Origin: Streptomyces sp. TS71-3
GTDB taxonomy: Bacteria > Actinomycetota > Actinomycetes > Streptomycetales > Streptomycetaceae
Length of the DNA stretch: 64,000 nt
NCBI RefSeq assembly: GCF_018327685.1
Contig: NZ_BNEL01000001.1
Coordinates: 2,542,001 to 2,606,000 of the forward strand
Direction of reading: 5' to 3'
Translations under genes and position numbers: made by a program
Shown here: one piece after another, positions 52,237-60,404 of the stretch
Layout: each line of letters begins with the position of its first letter
How positions within the stretch are numbered: position 1 is the stretch's first letter
The notes under the pieces: generated by a model
Told to the model about the DNA's origin: nothing
Seen by the model: only the letters and a program-made list of their open reading frames with translations
The model's database searches: none

Positions 52237-53159
52237 TCCGATCCTCGCATTCGCTGCAACAGGTCAAGGGAGTCGCTGGGGCTGAGGGCCTGCGAACGCA
52301 TCCTGGCATACCGCCTCTGGAGGGTGCTGACGACTTTCGGGTCGGCGACGAACTGCCCGTTCTCCTGGCCTTCGAGGTAGGCGAACCACTTGTGCTCTGG
52401 GGTCTCCAGAAGCCGGATGGGGCCCTGCAAACCTGCGTGTTCCTCTCGAACCACCGGCATGATCTGGATCTCGACGTTCCTGAACTGGGCGACGTCGATG
52501 AGGTGGTCGGCGAGTTCCGAGTTCCTGAACTGGGCGACGTCGATGAGGTGGTCGGCGAGTTCCGAGGTCACTTCCTCGCCGCCAGTGCGCCGCAGTAATA
52601 CGTGCTCCTCCAGGATAAAGTCGAAGGACGTGTTCGGGCGCTCCCGAAGGAGGCGTTGCCGTTCCAGCCGCGCCGCGAGTTGAGTCTCGATCAGCTCCGC
52701 ATCCAGCGGTGGAACGTGGTTGAGGAACAGCGCCCGTGCGTATCCCTCCGTCTGCAACAGCCCAGGGATGGACCGGCACTCATACGTGTAGAGACAGATC
52801 GCCTCCGCCTCCATCCGCGCCCACAGCCGGAACCAACTGGCCAATCCGCGGCGCCGCGCGATGTGGCGTGCCGCGCGGCGCAACGCGCCCGTGTTGCCGG
52901 TGGCCATCTCCGCCGCCTCCACGTAGTCGGGGTCGGGCATCCGCCGCCCCTGCTCGATGGAGGCGACCGTGTGCTTGGAGAAGCCGACCTTCTCGCCGAA
53001 CTCCGCGCGGCTGAGGCCCGCGTGCTCCCGTAACCCCTGGACCGCGGCGCCGAAGGTCCGCAGACTGTCCGAGGACTCCAGGTCCATGCCCGTGGTCCCC
53101 GAGGTTTCCGAGGCTCCCGTGGTCTCCGTCGTTTCCGTCGTTTCCCTCTCGTCTGTCAT
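52233..53159 (-). CDS. XRE regulator with DUF5753 (WhiJ-like)
   Basis: A 308-residue regulator. A Thr/Glu-rich N-terminus is followed by a helix-turn-helix (about 36-90, LSRAEFGEKVGFSKHTVASI) and the DUF5753 domain (about 115-300, YECRSIPGLLQTEGYARALF). Within it a 15-residue block SELADHLIDVAQFRN occurs twice in tandem (199-213, 214-228) from an exact 45-bp duplication at 52476-52520/52521-52565. GGGAGGAAG precedes ATG 53159. With DUF397 and the divergent ATPase it forms a common actinomycete regulatory set. Confidence 0.92.
   Translation of the reverse strand: MTDERETTETTETTGASETSGTTGMDLESSDSLRTFGAAVQGLREHAGLSRAEFGEKVGFSKHTVASIEQGRRMPDPDYVEAAEMATGNTGALRRAARHIARRRGLASWFRLWARMEAEAICLYTYECRSIPGLLQTEGYARALFLNHVPPLDAELIETQLAARLERQRLLRERPNTSFDFILEEHVLLRRTGGEEVTSELADHLIDVAQFRNSELADHLIDVAQFRNVEIQIMPVVREEHAGLQGPIRLLETPEHKWFAYLEGQENGQFVADPKVVSTLQRRYARMRSQALSPSDSLDLLQRMRGSE
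52476..52565 (-). repeat. Exact 45-bp in-frame tandem duplication
   Basis: Two identical 45-bp units, 52476-52520 and 52521-52565, inside the XRE/DUF5753 gene. Each codes for SELADHLIDVAQFRN. The absence of any difference between the copies points to a recent event. Confidence 0.9.
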
Positions 53160-53330
53160 CGCCGACTTCCTCCCGTAGCCCTTCGGATGACGTCCGGTGT
53201 TATTAACAGCACTGGTTCGAGGGAGGTAACGGGTGGCCCGTCGTACCGTTTTGGGAAAATCGGCGTACAACGCCCGGGGTACGCAGGGCGGACATAGCGG
53301 AGGGCCCCGGCGGCGGAACACATTGCTGCC

Positions 53331-53780
53331 ATGACGTCACGCGAGTTCACGCAGCGGTTCAGTTCCACGCCCCTCGGGGCGCGCCTCGCCCGGCACCTGG
53401 TCGTGCACCAGCTCCACACCTGGGGCATCCCGCACGGCACGGAGGCGTCCGACACCGCTGCCCTGATCGTCGCCGAACTCGCCGCCAACGCGGCCACGCA
53501 CGGCCGCGTGCCGGGGCGGGACTTCGAGGTGCGGGTGACGCTCACGGCGGAGGCGGGGGCCGTGGGTGCCGAGCGCGGCGGCACGCTCACCGTGGAGGTC
53601 TCGGACACCCGAGGCGAGTGCCGCCCGCCGGACCCGGCCGGGCTCGCCGCGCCCGCACCGCTGGGCCACGGCGGGCGCGGCCTGTTCCTCGTGGCGGCGT
53701 GTGCCTCACGCTGGTCGGTGCGGGACCGGGCGCCGGGTCCGGGGAAGACGGTCGTCGCGGAGCTGGACCTCAAGGCGTGA
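53331..53780 (+). CDS. Anti-sigma-type ATP-binding protein (HATPase)
   Basis: A 149-residue protein of the RsbW/SpoIIAB-like HATPase_c family. The N box is IVAELAANAATHG, then the G1-like VEVSDTRGE and the G2-like LGHGGRGLFLVAACA. Members bind sigma factors or act within the XRE/DUF397 triad. It is divergent from the XRE gene across about 170 bp that should contain both promoters. Confidence 0.9.
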   Translation: MTSREFTQRFSSTPLGARLARHLVVHQLHTWGIPHGTEASDTAALIVAELAANAATHGRVPGRDFEVRVTLTAEAGAVGAERGGTLTVEVSDTRGECRPPDPAGLAAPAPLGHGGRGLFLVAACASRWSVRDRAPGPGKTVVAELDLKA

Positions 53781-53795
53781 GCCCGGGGTGCCGGC

Positions 53796-54743
53796 TCAGG
53801 GCCCGACGACTGCCCGTAGGCGTCGGCGGAACTCGTCCAGATCGCGCCGGTACCGCTCGGTGAGCACCTGCTGCTCGATTCGCTGCTGCGCCTTCTGCGT
53901 CACCGGCCGCAGGTGCACCGTGGCCTGGCAGGCCGCGTCCGCCTCGGCGGTCGTGAGTTCCGCGCGGGTCGCTGCCTGTGCCGCGGCCGAGCTGCGGGCG
54001 TCCCGGAACCGGAGGTAGATCTGCTGGCGCGGGTCCGCCAGTTTCCGCGCGGGGTGGCCGGCTCGGCGCATGCAGGAGGACCACGCCCTCGTCGCGACCG
54101 TGACCGCGGCGTCCTTGCCCGTCCGCCCTATGACGACGTTGCTCAGTGCCTGGACGGTGTAGGAGAGCCGGTCCCAGTCGCCGCCGAAGACCGTCTGCCT
54201 GGCCTTGGCCACGCACCCGTCCACCGAGATGGTCACTTCGCTTCTGTCCGGCAGGTCGAGCGTCCGCTGGTGCTTGCGGCTGCCGACCAGCGCGTCGTCG
54301 TACCGGGCATCAGCAGCCGGCTGCGCGGGGGCGCCGCTCTGCGGGCGGTCGGGGGCCTGGCGGACGGGCAGGATTCCGTACCCGTCCGTGCGCGCCGTTG
54401 CCGCGTCGAGCAGGTAGTAGGGGTTGTCCGGCTCGGACGGCGACGGGGACGGGGACGGCGACGGGGACGAGGACGAGGACGGAGACGTGGGCAGGGACCC
54501 GGACGCCGCGGGCGCCTGGGGCCGGTAGCTGAACCCTCGCGTCCGCATGCACGTCGCGGTGGCCCGGTCGAGTTTCTGGTCGATGGTGCGCTGCTGACCG
54601 GCCGTGTAGTAGGCGGCGTTGCGGAAGGGGTAGAGGCGCGCGGGGCGGGCCTGGTCGGAGGGGGACGGCGTCCCACAGGCGACCAGGCCCGCGAGCGCGA
54701 ACGCCCCCACGAGGCAGCGGGTGACGACGGCTCGGGGATTCAC
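53796..54743 (-). CDS. Putative lipoprotein, translationally coupled to I36 gene
   Basis: A 315-residue exported protein with a lipobox LVAC at about residues 20-23. A Ser/Pro repeat linker (about 83-105, PSPSPSPS) separates a short N-terminal from a larger helical C-terminal domain, with conserved-looking Cys at several sites (ATCMRTRGF, DGCVAKAR, SSCMRRAGH, DAACQATV). GTG 54743 overlaps the stop of the upstream I36 gene by four bases (GTGA), so the two are coupled. Function unknown. Confidence 0.75.
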   Translation of the reverse strand: MNPRAVVTRCLVGAFALAGLVACGTPSPSDQARPARLYPFRNAAYYTAGQQRTIDQKLDRATATCMRTRGFSYRPQAPAASGSLPTSPSSSSSPSPSPSPSPSEPDNPYYLLDAATARTDGYGILPVRQAPDRPQSGAPAQPAADARYDDALVGSRKHQRTLDLPDRSEVTISVDGCVAKARQTVFGGDWDRLSYTVQALSNVVIGRTGKDAAVTVATRAWSSCMRRAGHPARKLADPRQQIYLRFRDARSSAAAQAATRAELTTAEADAACQATVHLRPVTQKAQQRIEQQVLTERYRRDLDEFRRRLRAVVGP

Positions 54744-55114
54744 GAGCAGTTGAACCACTTGTTGCTGAGGGCGCTCTCCTGGATGGCGCTTCCGTTGAGG
54801 CTCTTCCAGCCCGTGCCCCGGTTGAGGGCGTAACGGGTCCCGCGGTACCACTGGTAGGAGTAGATGTAGACGTCGCACCGGGTGCCGTTGTTGTAGATCG
54901 AGTTGGCGGTGGTCCACTGGTAGTAGGGCGTCAGATCCTGGTTGTCTCCGTACAACGGCCCAGGAACGCCTCTCCAGTCGAGATCCTGGTAAGCGCACAC
55001 GGCGCCGGACGGGCAAGCGCTGGCACTGGCGGTTTCGGTGACACCTGCTGTGGCGATCGCCGCCAGCGCGGTGGTCGTGGCGAGAGCGGTGAGGCTCCGT
55101 CTCAGTGAGTGCAT
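54740..55114 (-). CDS. Secreted I36-family peptidase inhibitor-like protein
   Basis: A 124-residue protein. The signal peptide (about 1-32) ends in ASA, and the mature part of about 92 residues has four Cys (33, 40, 80, 123). ACPSGAVCAYQDLDWRG and the GWKSLN...NKWFNC end are typical of peptidase inhibitor family I36 as annotated in Streptomyces. Its founding member SMPI inhibits thermolysin-type metalloproteases. The M4 protease at 50024-51769 is a plausible target, but this is inference. The downstream lipoprotein gene is coupled. Confidence 0.85.
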   Translation of the reverse strand: MHSLRRSLTALATTTALAAIATAGVTETASASACPSGAVCAYQDLDWRGVPGPLYGDNQDLTPYYQWTTANSIYNNGTRCDVYIYSYQWYRGTRYALNRGTGWKSLNGSAIQESALSNKWFNCS

Positions 55115-55531
55115 CGGCTCTCCTCGGTTCGTTGGACGTGGCGTCCGGGTGTCCGGCAGTGGACGGGGCCGAGGGGGCGGGACCGATCCTGCTCCCGCCC
55201 GTCGGCTGGCCCACAGTGCGACGTCCGGCCGGTGCTGCCCAGGGGGTACCGAGGAGTTGAGCACGATCTGGGACGTCCCGCGCTGTGACCTGGGCGGACG
55301 CGCCCGGGAGTGAGGCGCCGGCGGGACGGCTGAGGGGGCGGCGGCGGATGGCTGAGGGGGTTCGGCGGCGGACGGCCGGAGACGTTCCCCGGCCGTGTAC
55401 CCGTCCGTGATCACGGGAGTTCCAGGCTTCCGGCCAAGCGGAACGGGCGCATGGAAAGTGGTGCTGGGTCCACCCCTGTGGTGGTGCTGGACCGCTGGCA
55501 GGCCGAGCGGGCCGTTCATAGCGTCGTGCTC
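55115..55531. promoter_or_regulatory. Divergent region I36 / alpha-beta hydrolase
   Basis: A 417-bp region without a supported gene, containing the promoters of two outward-facing exported-protein genes. The frame of the hydrolase is open through 55451-55531, but the Tat signal starts near 55532. Repeats of the type GCGGCGGATGGCTGAGGGGG are seen near 55330-55370. Confidence 0.45.
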
Positions 55532-56518
55532 ATGATGGATGACACGAACGAAGAACGAACCGGTGCCACCAGGCGGACGGCCTTGCGTGGGCTGGGACTC
55601 GCGGTGGGAGGCATGGCCCTGGCCATGGGGCTCGGAACCTCGCCGGCCGCTGCGGACCCGCGTCGCGGGCCCACCACCTACGTGCTGGTGCACGGTACCC
55701 ACAGCGCCGGCGCGTTCTGGATGCCGATCGCGCGGGAGCTGACGCTGCGCGGTCACCGCGTCGTCATGGTGGACCAGCCGCAGCATGGCGCGGAGGCATT
55801 CGTGCCGGAGTCGTATCAGCGGCAGGACCTCGAAGCGATGGCCGTCGAGCCTTCCCCGCTGAAGGGACTCGGCCTGGAGGACTACGAGGCGCGCGTCACG
55901 GGCATCGTGCGGCGGGCGGCACGGAACGGCCCGGTGGTGCTGGTCGGGCACAGCCTGGGCGGCGTATCGGTCAGCCGTGTCGGCGATGCCGTACCGCATC
56001 TGCTGCACCACATCTGCTACATGGCGGCCTTCTGTCCCAGCCGCGTCCTGCCCACAGCGGACGCCTGCACGGCGGCACCCGAGAACGCGAACGCCGTCAG
56101 CCCGGTCGAGCTGACGGTGGGTGACCCGGACCGGCTCGGTGTCCTACGACTGAACTTCCGGACAGGTGACGGCCGTGCGCTGGCCCTCCTGAAGGAGATG
56201 ATCTGCGCGGACTACCCCGACGCCGCATTCCGCCGGATCCTCGCCGGCATGCAGACCGACGAGCCCATCGCCGCTTATGCGGGCCGGGCGGTCGGCCGGG
56301 CCGGCAGCTGGGGACGCGTTCCCCGCACCTACCTGCGTTTCGGCAAGGACCGGACGATCGCCACCGCACTCCAGGACAGAATGATCGCGGAAGCCGACGC
56401 GTTCACGCCCGGCAACAGCTTCCGCGTGCACGACTTTCCCGGCGCGTCGCATGTCGGCCCTCTGGATCCCGTCCCGGTCGCTGAGATCCTGGACACGCTC
56501 GCAGGGCGAGGGATATAG
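55532..56518 (+). CDS. Tat-exported alpha/beta hydrolase
   Basis: A 328-residue hydrolase. The twin-arginine signal TRRTALRGLGLAVGGMALAM is cleaved near SPAAA. The alpha/beta hydrolase fold follows: TTYVLVHGTHSAGAFW (oxyanion HG), nucleophile elbow VLVGHSLGGVS, acid near RFGKDRT and a final His in FPGASHVGPLD. It is probably an extracellular esterase or related enzyme. ATG 55532 gives a normal-length signal. Confidence 0.88.
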   Translation: MMDDTNEERTGATRRTALRGLGLAVGGMALAMGLGTSPAAADPRRGPTTYVLVHGTHSAGAFWMPIARELTLRGHRVVMVDQPQHGAEAFVPESYQRQDLEAMAVEPSPLKGLGLEDYEARVTGIVRRAARNGPVVLVGHSLGGVSVSRVGDAVPHLLHHICYMAAFCPSRVLPTADACTAAPENANAVSPVELTVGDPDRLGVLRLNFRTGDGRALALLKEMICADYPDAAFRRILAGMQTDEPIAAYAGRAVGRAGSWGRVPRTYLRFGKDRTIATALQDRMIAEADAFTPGNSFRVHDFPGASHVGPLDPVPVAEILDTLAGRGI

Positions 56519-56535
56519 GGCACTCGAAGAAGGTC

Positions 56536-56575
56536 GTCGGCTCGTCGGCTCGTCGGGTCGTCGGCTCGTCGGGTC
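56536..56575. repeat. Five 8-bp tandem repeats between converging genes
   Basis: Units GTCGGCTC, GTCGGCTC, GTCGGGTC, GTCGGCTC and GTCGGGTC lie just past the hydrolase stop. They encode nothing and are likely slippage products. Confidence 0.8.
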
Positions 56576-56618
56576 GTACCCGGCGTACGAGCGCGGCGGC
56601 CCCCCGTCCGCCGTCGCC

Positions 56619-58160
56619 TCACTCGATCCGTGCCGCCCGGATGTCGTGCCCGTCCGCCGTCAGGCAGCGGCCCGTGGGCAGGTCGTAGCGCCAGCCGTGC
56701 AGCGTGCAGGTGAGGACGTCGCCGTCGAGCTGGCCGAAGCGGCTGAGGTCGGCGCGCAGGTGGGGGCAGCGGCGCTGGACCTGCCAGTCCTCGATCTTGA
56801 TGTCGTCCTCTTCCCCGTCGCCCGCCTCGTAGTAGTTCTCGACGTAGTCGATGCGTTCCTGCGAGAGGCACTTGAAGAAGACGTAGAGGAATTCGTTGTA
56901 GGGCCCGACGCGGCTGGCCGAGAAGCGCAGGGACAGCAGCAGGCTGTTGGACCAGTCGATCTCGCGGCGGACGATGTTGGTGGCGATGAGGTCGCCCGCG
57001 GTGGAGAGCGTGTAGCGGCAGCGTTCGCCCGCCCAGAACCTGACCTCGCGGGCCGGGAAGTCGATCACGAGAGAGGTCTCGCCGACGTTGAAGCGGGCCG
57101 GGCCGCCGACGCCCTCGCAGATCCGGTCGGCGCGGGCGAGCAGCGGCTCCCACCACTGCTTCAGCTCGGCGAGCAGTCGGTCCGGGGCGAGCGCGGGGGT
57201 GCGGGAGGCCTTCTCGGCGGCGAGTGCGGGGCGCTGCCGTTCGGCGTAGTCGCGCAGGTAGCCGCGCTTGTCCTCGAAGACGCGGTCGATCTCCTGCTGG
57301 CTGAACCGGTGGCTCGGCTTGCACGGGCCGTTCCGCGTCAGCTCCACCTCCGTGCCCGGCAGCAGCAGGTGCGCGGAGACGTCGGGGCGGGCTGCGGCGA
57401 GCTTGCCCAGGAACTCGCGCTGGTCGACGAAGATGCTCTCGCCGTCGAGCCCGGTGCCGTTCAGGTCGAAGAGGTCGTCGTCGAGGAAGCAGGCCGGGCC
57501 GGCGTTCGGGAACACCTGCGCGGCGCCCACCGCGTCGATGTAGGTCAGCGCGCGGTCGAACTGCCCCTGGCGCTTCCGCGCGGCGAACTCCTTCTTCGCC
57601 GCGTCCGGGAAGTCGTACACCATCGGGTGCCAGATAGCGCCGGAGAACTGCAGGAAGTACGCGTCTACCTCGCCGAACTCCCGGATGTCCTGGACCGCGA
57701 GCGGGTGCGCGTCGTTCTGGTTGAGCAGCACCATCCGGCCGTCGTCGAGGGAGAGCGCGGAGTCGCCGATGGGGCCGTCGCCCGGTCCGGTCAGCGCGGT
57801 GATCATGATGCGCAGCCCGTCGCGCTCGACCGGGACGCCGGTGCGGGTGCGCAGGAAGTCCGTGAAGCCGAGCGCGCGCAGCTCGCTCTCCAGCTCGTCG
57901 GTGGCGAAGGCGGGCAGCAGTACGGTGACGTCCTTGCTGACGTTGCGCCGCAGGTTCTCCGCGTCGAAGTGGTCCCGGTGCAGGTGGGACACGTAGAGGT
58001 AGTCGGCGGCGCGGCCGTAGTGGGGCCAGTCGAGATCCGAGTTGTCCGGGAACGGGAACCACGACCCGAAGAAGGCGGGGTTCACCCAGGGGTCGCACAG
58101 TACCGATCCTGCCGCGGTCTCGATGAACAGCCCAGCATGGCCAAGCCCTGTCACACGCAC
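56619..58160 (-). CDS. MBL-fold hydrolase fused to a C-terminal Rieske domain
   Basis: A 513-residue two-domain protein. The UlaG-like MBL fold (about 1-250) has HLHRDHFD at residues 59-66. The middle (about 250-450) is unassigned. The C-terminal Rieske [2Fe-2S] domain has Cys465-x-His467 and Cys485-x2-His488 (RRCPHL and CTLHGW). CMP-sialic acid hydroxylase joins the same two folds in the reverse order. Here the redox domain could feed electrons to a metal centre in the MBL part; the substrate is unknown. GTG 58160 starts MRVTGLGHAG. Confidence 0.88.
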   Translation of the reverse strand: MRVTGLGHAGLFIETAAGSVLCDPWVNPAFFGSWFPFPDNSDLDWPHYGRAADYLYVSHLHRDHFDAENLRRNVSKDVTVLLPAFATDELESELRALGFTDFLRTRTGVPVERDGLRIMITALTGPGDGPIGDSALSLDDGRMVLLNQNDAHPLAVQDIREFGEVDAYFLQFSGAIWHPMVYDFPDAAKKEFAARKRQGQFDRALTYIDAVGAAQVFPNAGPACFLDDDLFDLNGTGLDGESIFVDQREFLGKLAAARPDVSAHLLLPGTEVELTRNGPCKPSHRFSQQEIDRVFEDKRGYLRDYAERQRPALAAEKASRTPALAPDRLLAELKQWWEPLLARADRICEGVGGPARFNVGETSLVIDFPAREVRFWAGERCRYTLSTAGDLIATNIVRREIDWSNSLLLSLRFSASRVGPYNEFLYVFFKCLSQERIDYVENYYEAGDGEEDDIKIEDWQVQRRCPHLRADLSRFGQLDGDVLTCTLHGWRYDLPTGRCLTADGHDIRAARIE

Positions 58161-58378
58161 GTCAAAGCACCCCGATTTCCGGACGGCGGGAAGATCGCAT
58201 ACGTCTCGACCATGGGCCGGGTCGGGCGGGCGCGCATCCGGAGCGTGGCGGAAGGGTGACGGTGGGTGGGGGCGGGTGGATGCCGGTGCGGCCGGTCGGG
58301 GCAGGCCACACCGGCAGCTGAGGAAAGGCGGTGAACGCTCAGGACAGGTGCCGAACGCTCAGGAAGTGCGGTGAACGC
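58161..58378. repeat. GAACGCTCAGGA direct repeats
   Basis: Three approximate 20-bp repeats containing GAACGCTCAGGA lie at about 58328-58390; the last runs over the aquaporin stop. The rest is upstream DNA of the MBL-Rieske gene. Confidence 0.6.
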
Positions 58379-59236
58379 TCAGGACATGTGCGAACCGTCC
58401 CGGTGGGTGCCGCAGAGCCGGTGGGTGAGGAGCCGGCGCCGGGTGACGAGCCCGTGCAGCGCGGTCGCCGCGATGGCGCCGGCCATGGGGGCGAGCAGGT
58501 AGGCCCAGAGGAAGTCCAGGTGGCCCGAGACGAGGGCGGGGCCGAACTGGCGGGCCGGATTGACGCAGCCCCCGGTGATCGTCCCGAGCGTCGCGATGGC
58601 CGTGCCGACGAGCAGCCCCACCAGGCCGGGCGCGAAGCGGGCGAGCCTCGGCACCGACAGGAACCACCCCACGAGCAGCACGATGACGCCGAACGACGCG
58701 CCCTCCGCCCCGAAGAGGGCCAGGTCCGACCAGCCGGGGCCGGGCCGCAGCGCGGCGTCGTTCACGGGCGGCCCGTCGACCACGTCGCCCCACGCGGCAC
58801 GGGCGATCAGCACGCCGAGAAAGGATCCCGCGAGCTGGGCCGCGATGTACGGCACCACGGCCACTCCGTGGAAGACCCCGAACCGCCACATCGTGAGCGT
58901 GATCGCGGGGTTGACGTGGCCTCCGGACACCCTGCCGGCCGGGCTCACGATCAGCCCGGAGAGCAGCACGCCGACCGCGCCGCCGACGATGAGCAGTTGC
59001 AGGTTGATCGACGGGACGGCCGAGGAGACGGGCGAGGGGCCAGAGACCCACCGCACGATCGTGGTCACCGTGAACAGCAGGACCAGGGCAAGCAGGAACT
59101 CCAGCAGGCTGTTCCGGAGGATCACCTTCGGCGCGATGGGCCCCGCCGGGGTGGCGGACGCGGGGCCGGCGGAGCCGGAGCGGCCGGACGCGGAGCCACC
59201 GGACGCCGGGCCGCGCGCGTGGGGGGAGCGGGGCAT
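58379..59236 (-). CDS. MIP-family channel (aquaporin)
   Basis: A 285-residue channel with six helices and both NPA motifs (GGHVNPAITL and GGCVNPARQFGP). Position H5/filter residues were not worked out. The Arg after the second NPA fits water or glycerol channels. The N-terminal 35 residues are hydrophilic and Gly/Ser/Ala-rich. ATG 59236 is the chosen start; an upstream TTG at 59323 would add 29 residues encoded partly by TTCGGA hexamer repeats (59273-59296). Confidence 0.9.
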   Translation of the reverse strand: MPRSPHARGPASGGSASGRSGSAGPASATPAGPIAPKVILRNSLLEFLLALVLLFTVTTIVRWVSGPSPVSSAVPSINLQLLIVGGAVGVLLSGLIVSPAGRVSGGHVNPAITLTMWRFGVFHGVAVVPYIAAQLAGSFLGVLIARAAWGDVVDGPPVNDAALRPGPGWSDLALFGAEGASFGVIVLLVGWFLSVPRLARFAPGLVGLLVGTAIATLGTITGGCVNPARQFGPALVSGHLDFLWAYLLAPMAGAIAATALHGLVTRRRLLTHRLCGTHRDGSHMS

Positions 59237-59365
59237 GGGGGTGGCTCGCTTCGGCCGGGTGCCGATGACGGGTTCGGATTCGGATTCGGATTCGTAGCTT
59301 AGTGCCCGGTATCGGGCGTGCAAGGAACCGCTCCGGTCGCCCGTCGGGCCGGTGTCCCGGCTGGA

Positions 59366-60049
59366 TCAGACGGTGTCCGGCTCCCGTGGGGCGAGCCGGG
59401 CCGTGAGGAGCCGTTCCCGGGCATGGTCCAGGTGCTCGGTCAGGCGCGCCTGCGCCGCGGCCGAGTCGCCCGTGCGGATGGCGTCGAGGATCGCCGCGTG
59501 CTTCTGGGCGACCGTCTCGGGGGCGGTGGTGCGGTGCGCCTGGTACTGGCCCATGGTCAGGTGGACCTCGCCCAGGATGATCTGGTGCATCCGGGAGAGG
59601 CGCTGGCTGCCGACGCCGTCCACCAGAGCCGAGTGGAAGGCGATGTCGGCCTCCACCTGCGCCTCGAAGGTGCGGTCCCGGGCGGCCAGCTCGATCGCGG
59701 TCTGCGCGCGCTCGGCCTCGATGGGGACGGTGCGGGTGGCGGCGAGCGAGACGACCGCGGCGCGCTCGATGGTGCCGCGGCTGAAGAAGAGGTCGCGGAT
59801 CTCATCGTCGTCCAACTGCGGCACGACGGCCGTCTTGTGGGCGGAACGGCGCAGCAGGCCGCCGACGACCAGGCGCTCCAGGCACGCCTTCGCGGTGGGC
59901 CGCGCGACGTCGTACTCCGTCGCTATGCGGACCTCGGTGAGCTTCTCGCCGGCCTTGATGTCGCCGGTGACGATGCGTCGCCGTACCGATTCGTAGAGCG
60001 CCTCGGTCAGCGAGGACGGGCCGACCCGGAAGCGTGCGTCGTTTGCCAC
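59366..60049 (-). CDS. GntR/FCD-family transcriptional regulator
   Basis: A 227-residue FadR-type regulator. The winged helix (about 15-75) reads TEALYESVRRRIVTGDIKAG and IATEYDVARPTAKACLERLV. The FCD effector domain (about 90-215) has the metal-binding Asp/His pattern (DIAFHSALV, HLTMGQYQAH, EHLDHAR). GTG 60049 lies close to a TAGTCAGACAA palindrome at 60065-60075 that could be its own operator. Target genes are not evident; the divergent chitinase is a neighbour. Confidence 0.9.
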   Translation of the reverse strand: MANDARFRVGPSSLTEALYESVRRRIVTGDIKAGEKLTEVRIATEYDVARPTAKACLERLVVGGLLRRSAHKTAVVPQLDDDEIRDLFFSRGTIERAAVVSLAATRTVPIEAERAQTAIELAARDRTFEAQVEADIAFHSALVDGVGSQRLSRMHQIILGEVHLTMGQYQAHRTTAPETVAQKHAAILDAIRTGDSAAAQARLTEHLDHARERLLTARLAPREPDTV

Positions 60050-60404
60050 GCCCTTAGTGTGCCATAGTCAGACAAGTGCACTGGGCAGACCATGGTTCAA
60101 CGGTGTACAGGCCATGGTTCACGGTGGCATTGACCGAATACGAGCGTTGACGGGCCTGAATCCACCTGCCATGGTCTAGACCTGAAACGGCAGTGGCTCT
60201 TCCGCACGTAGCAGTGGCTCTTCCTCCCAGAGCAGTGGACCCTCCGCCCCCCCGTGCCATCCCGACGGACCGCCGCACGGACCGCGGCACAGATAGCCGT
60301 ACCGCCGCACAGATCGCCGTACCGCCGTACGTCCGCCGCACGTCCCGCGGAGGCGGAGGCCTCTGCTCCCTGCCTTCCGACACCACCAGGAGTGTGACGT
60401 CGCG
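60050..60404. promoter_or_regulatory. Divergent GntR / chitinase control region
   Basis: No gene. It contains TAGTCAGACAA (60065-60075, GntR-like), a direct repeat CCATGGTTCA-(A)CGGTG at 60090-60105 and 60112-60126, TTGACG at 60147-60152 as a possible -35, and the dre site where the -10 would lie. Further on, CAGTGGCTCTTCC repeats (60190-60235) and GCCGTACCGCCG(C)AC repeats (60280-60345) fill a long leader. Confidence 0.6.
60170..60185. promoter_or_regulatory. DasR (dre) operator of the chitinase gene
   Basis: CATGGTCTAGACCTGA has the perfect 11-bp core TGGTCTAGACC of dre and matches the 16-bp consensus at 12 positions. It overlaps the place expected for the -10 box, 18 bases after TTGACG. 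DasR control of chitinases is established in S. coelicolor. Confidence 0.8.

Noticed and set aside
54400..54500. Ser/Pro repeat in the lipoprotein as a frameshift site
   Set aside because: The repeat is in frame with good lipobox and Cys pattern on both sides, so it is a linker.
55451..55531. Longer start for the Tat hydrolase
   Set aside because: It would place 27 extra residues before the twin-arginine signal; ATG 55532 gives a normal Tat leader.
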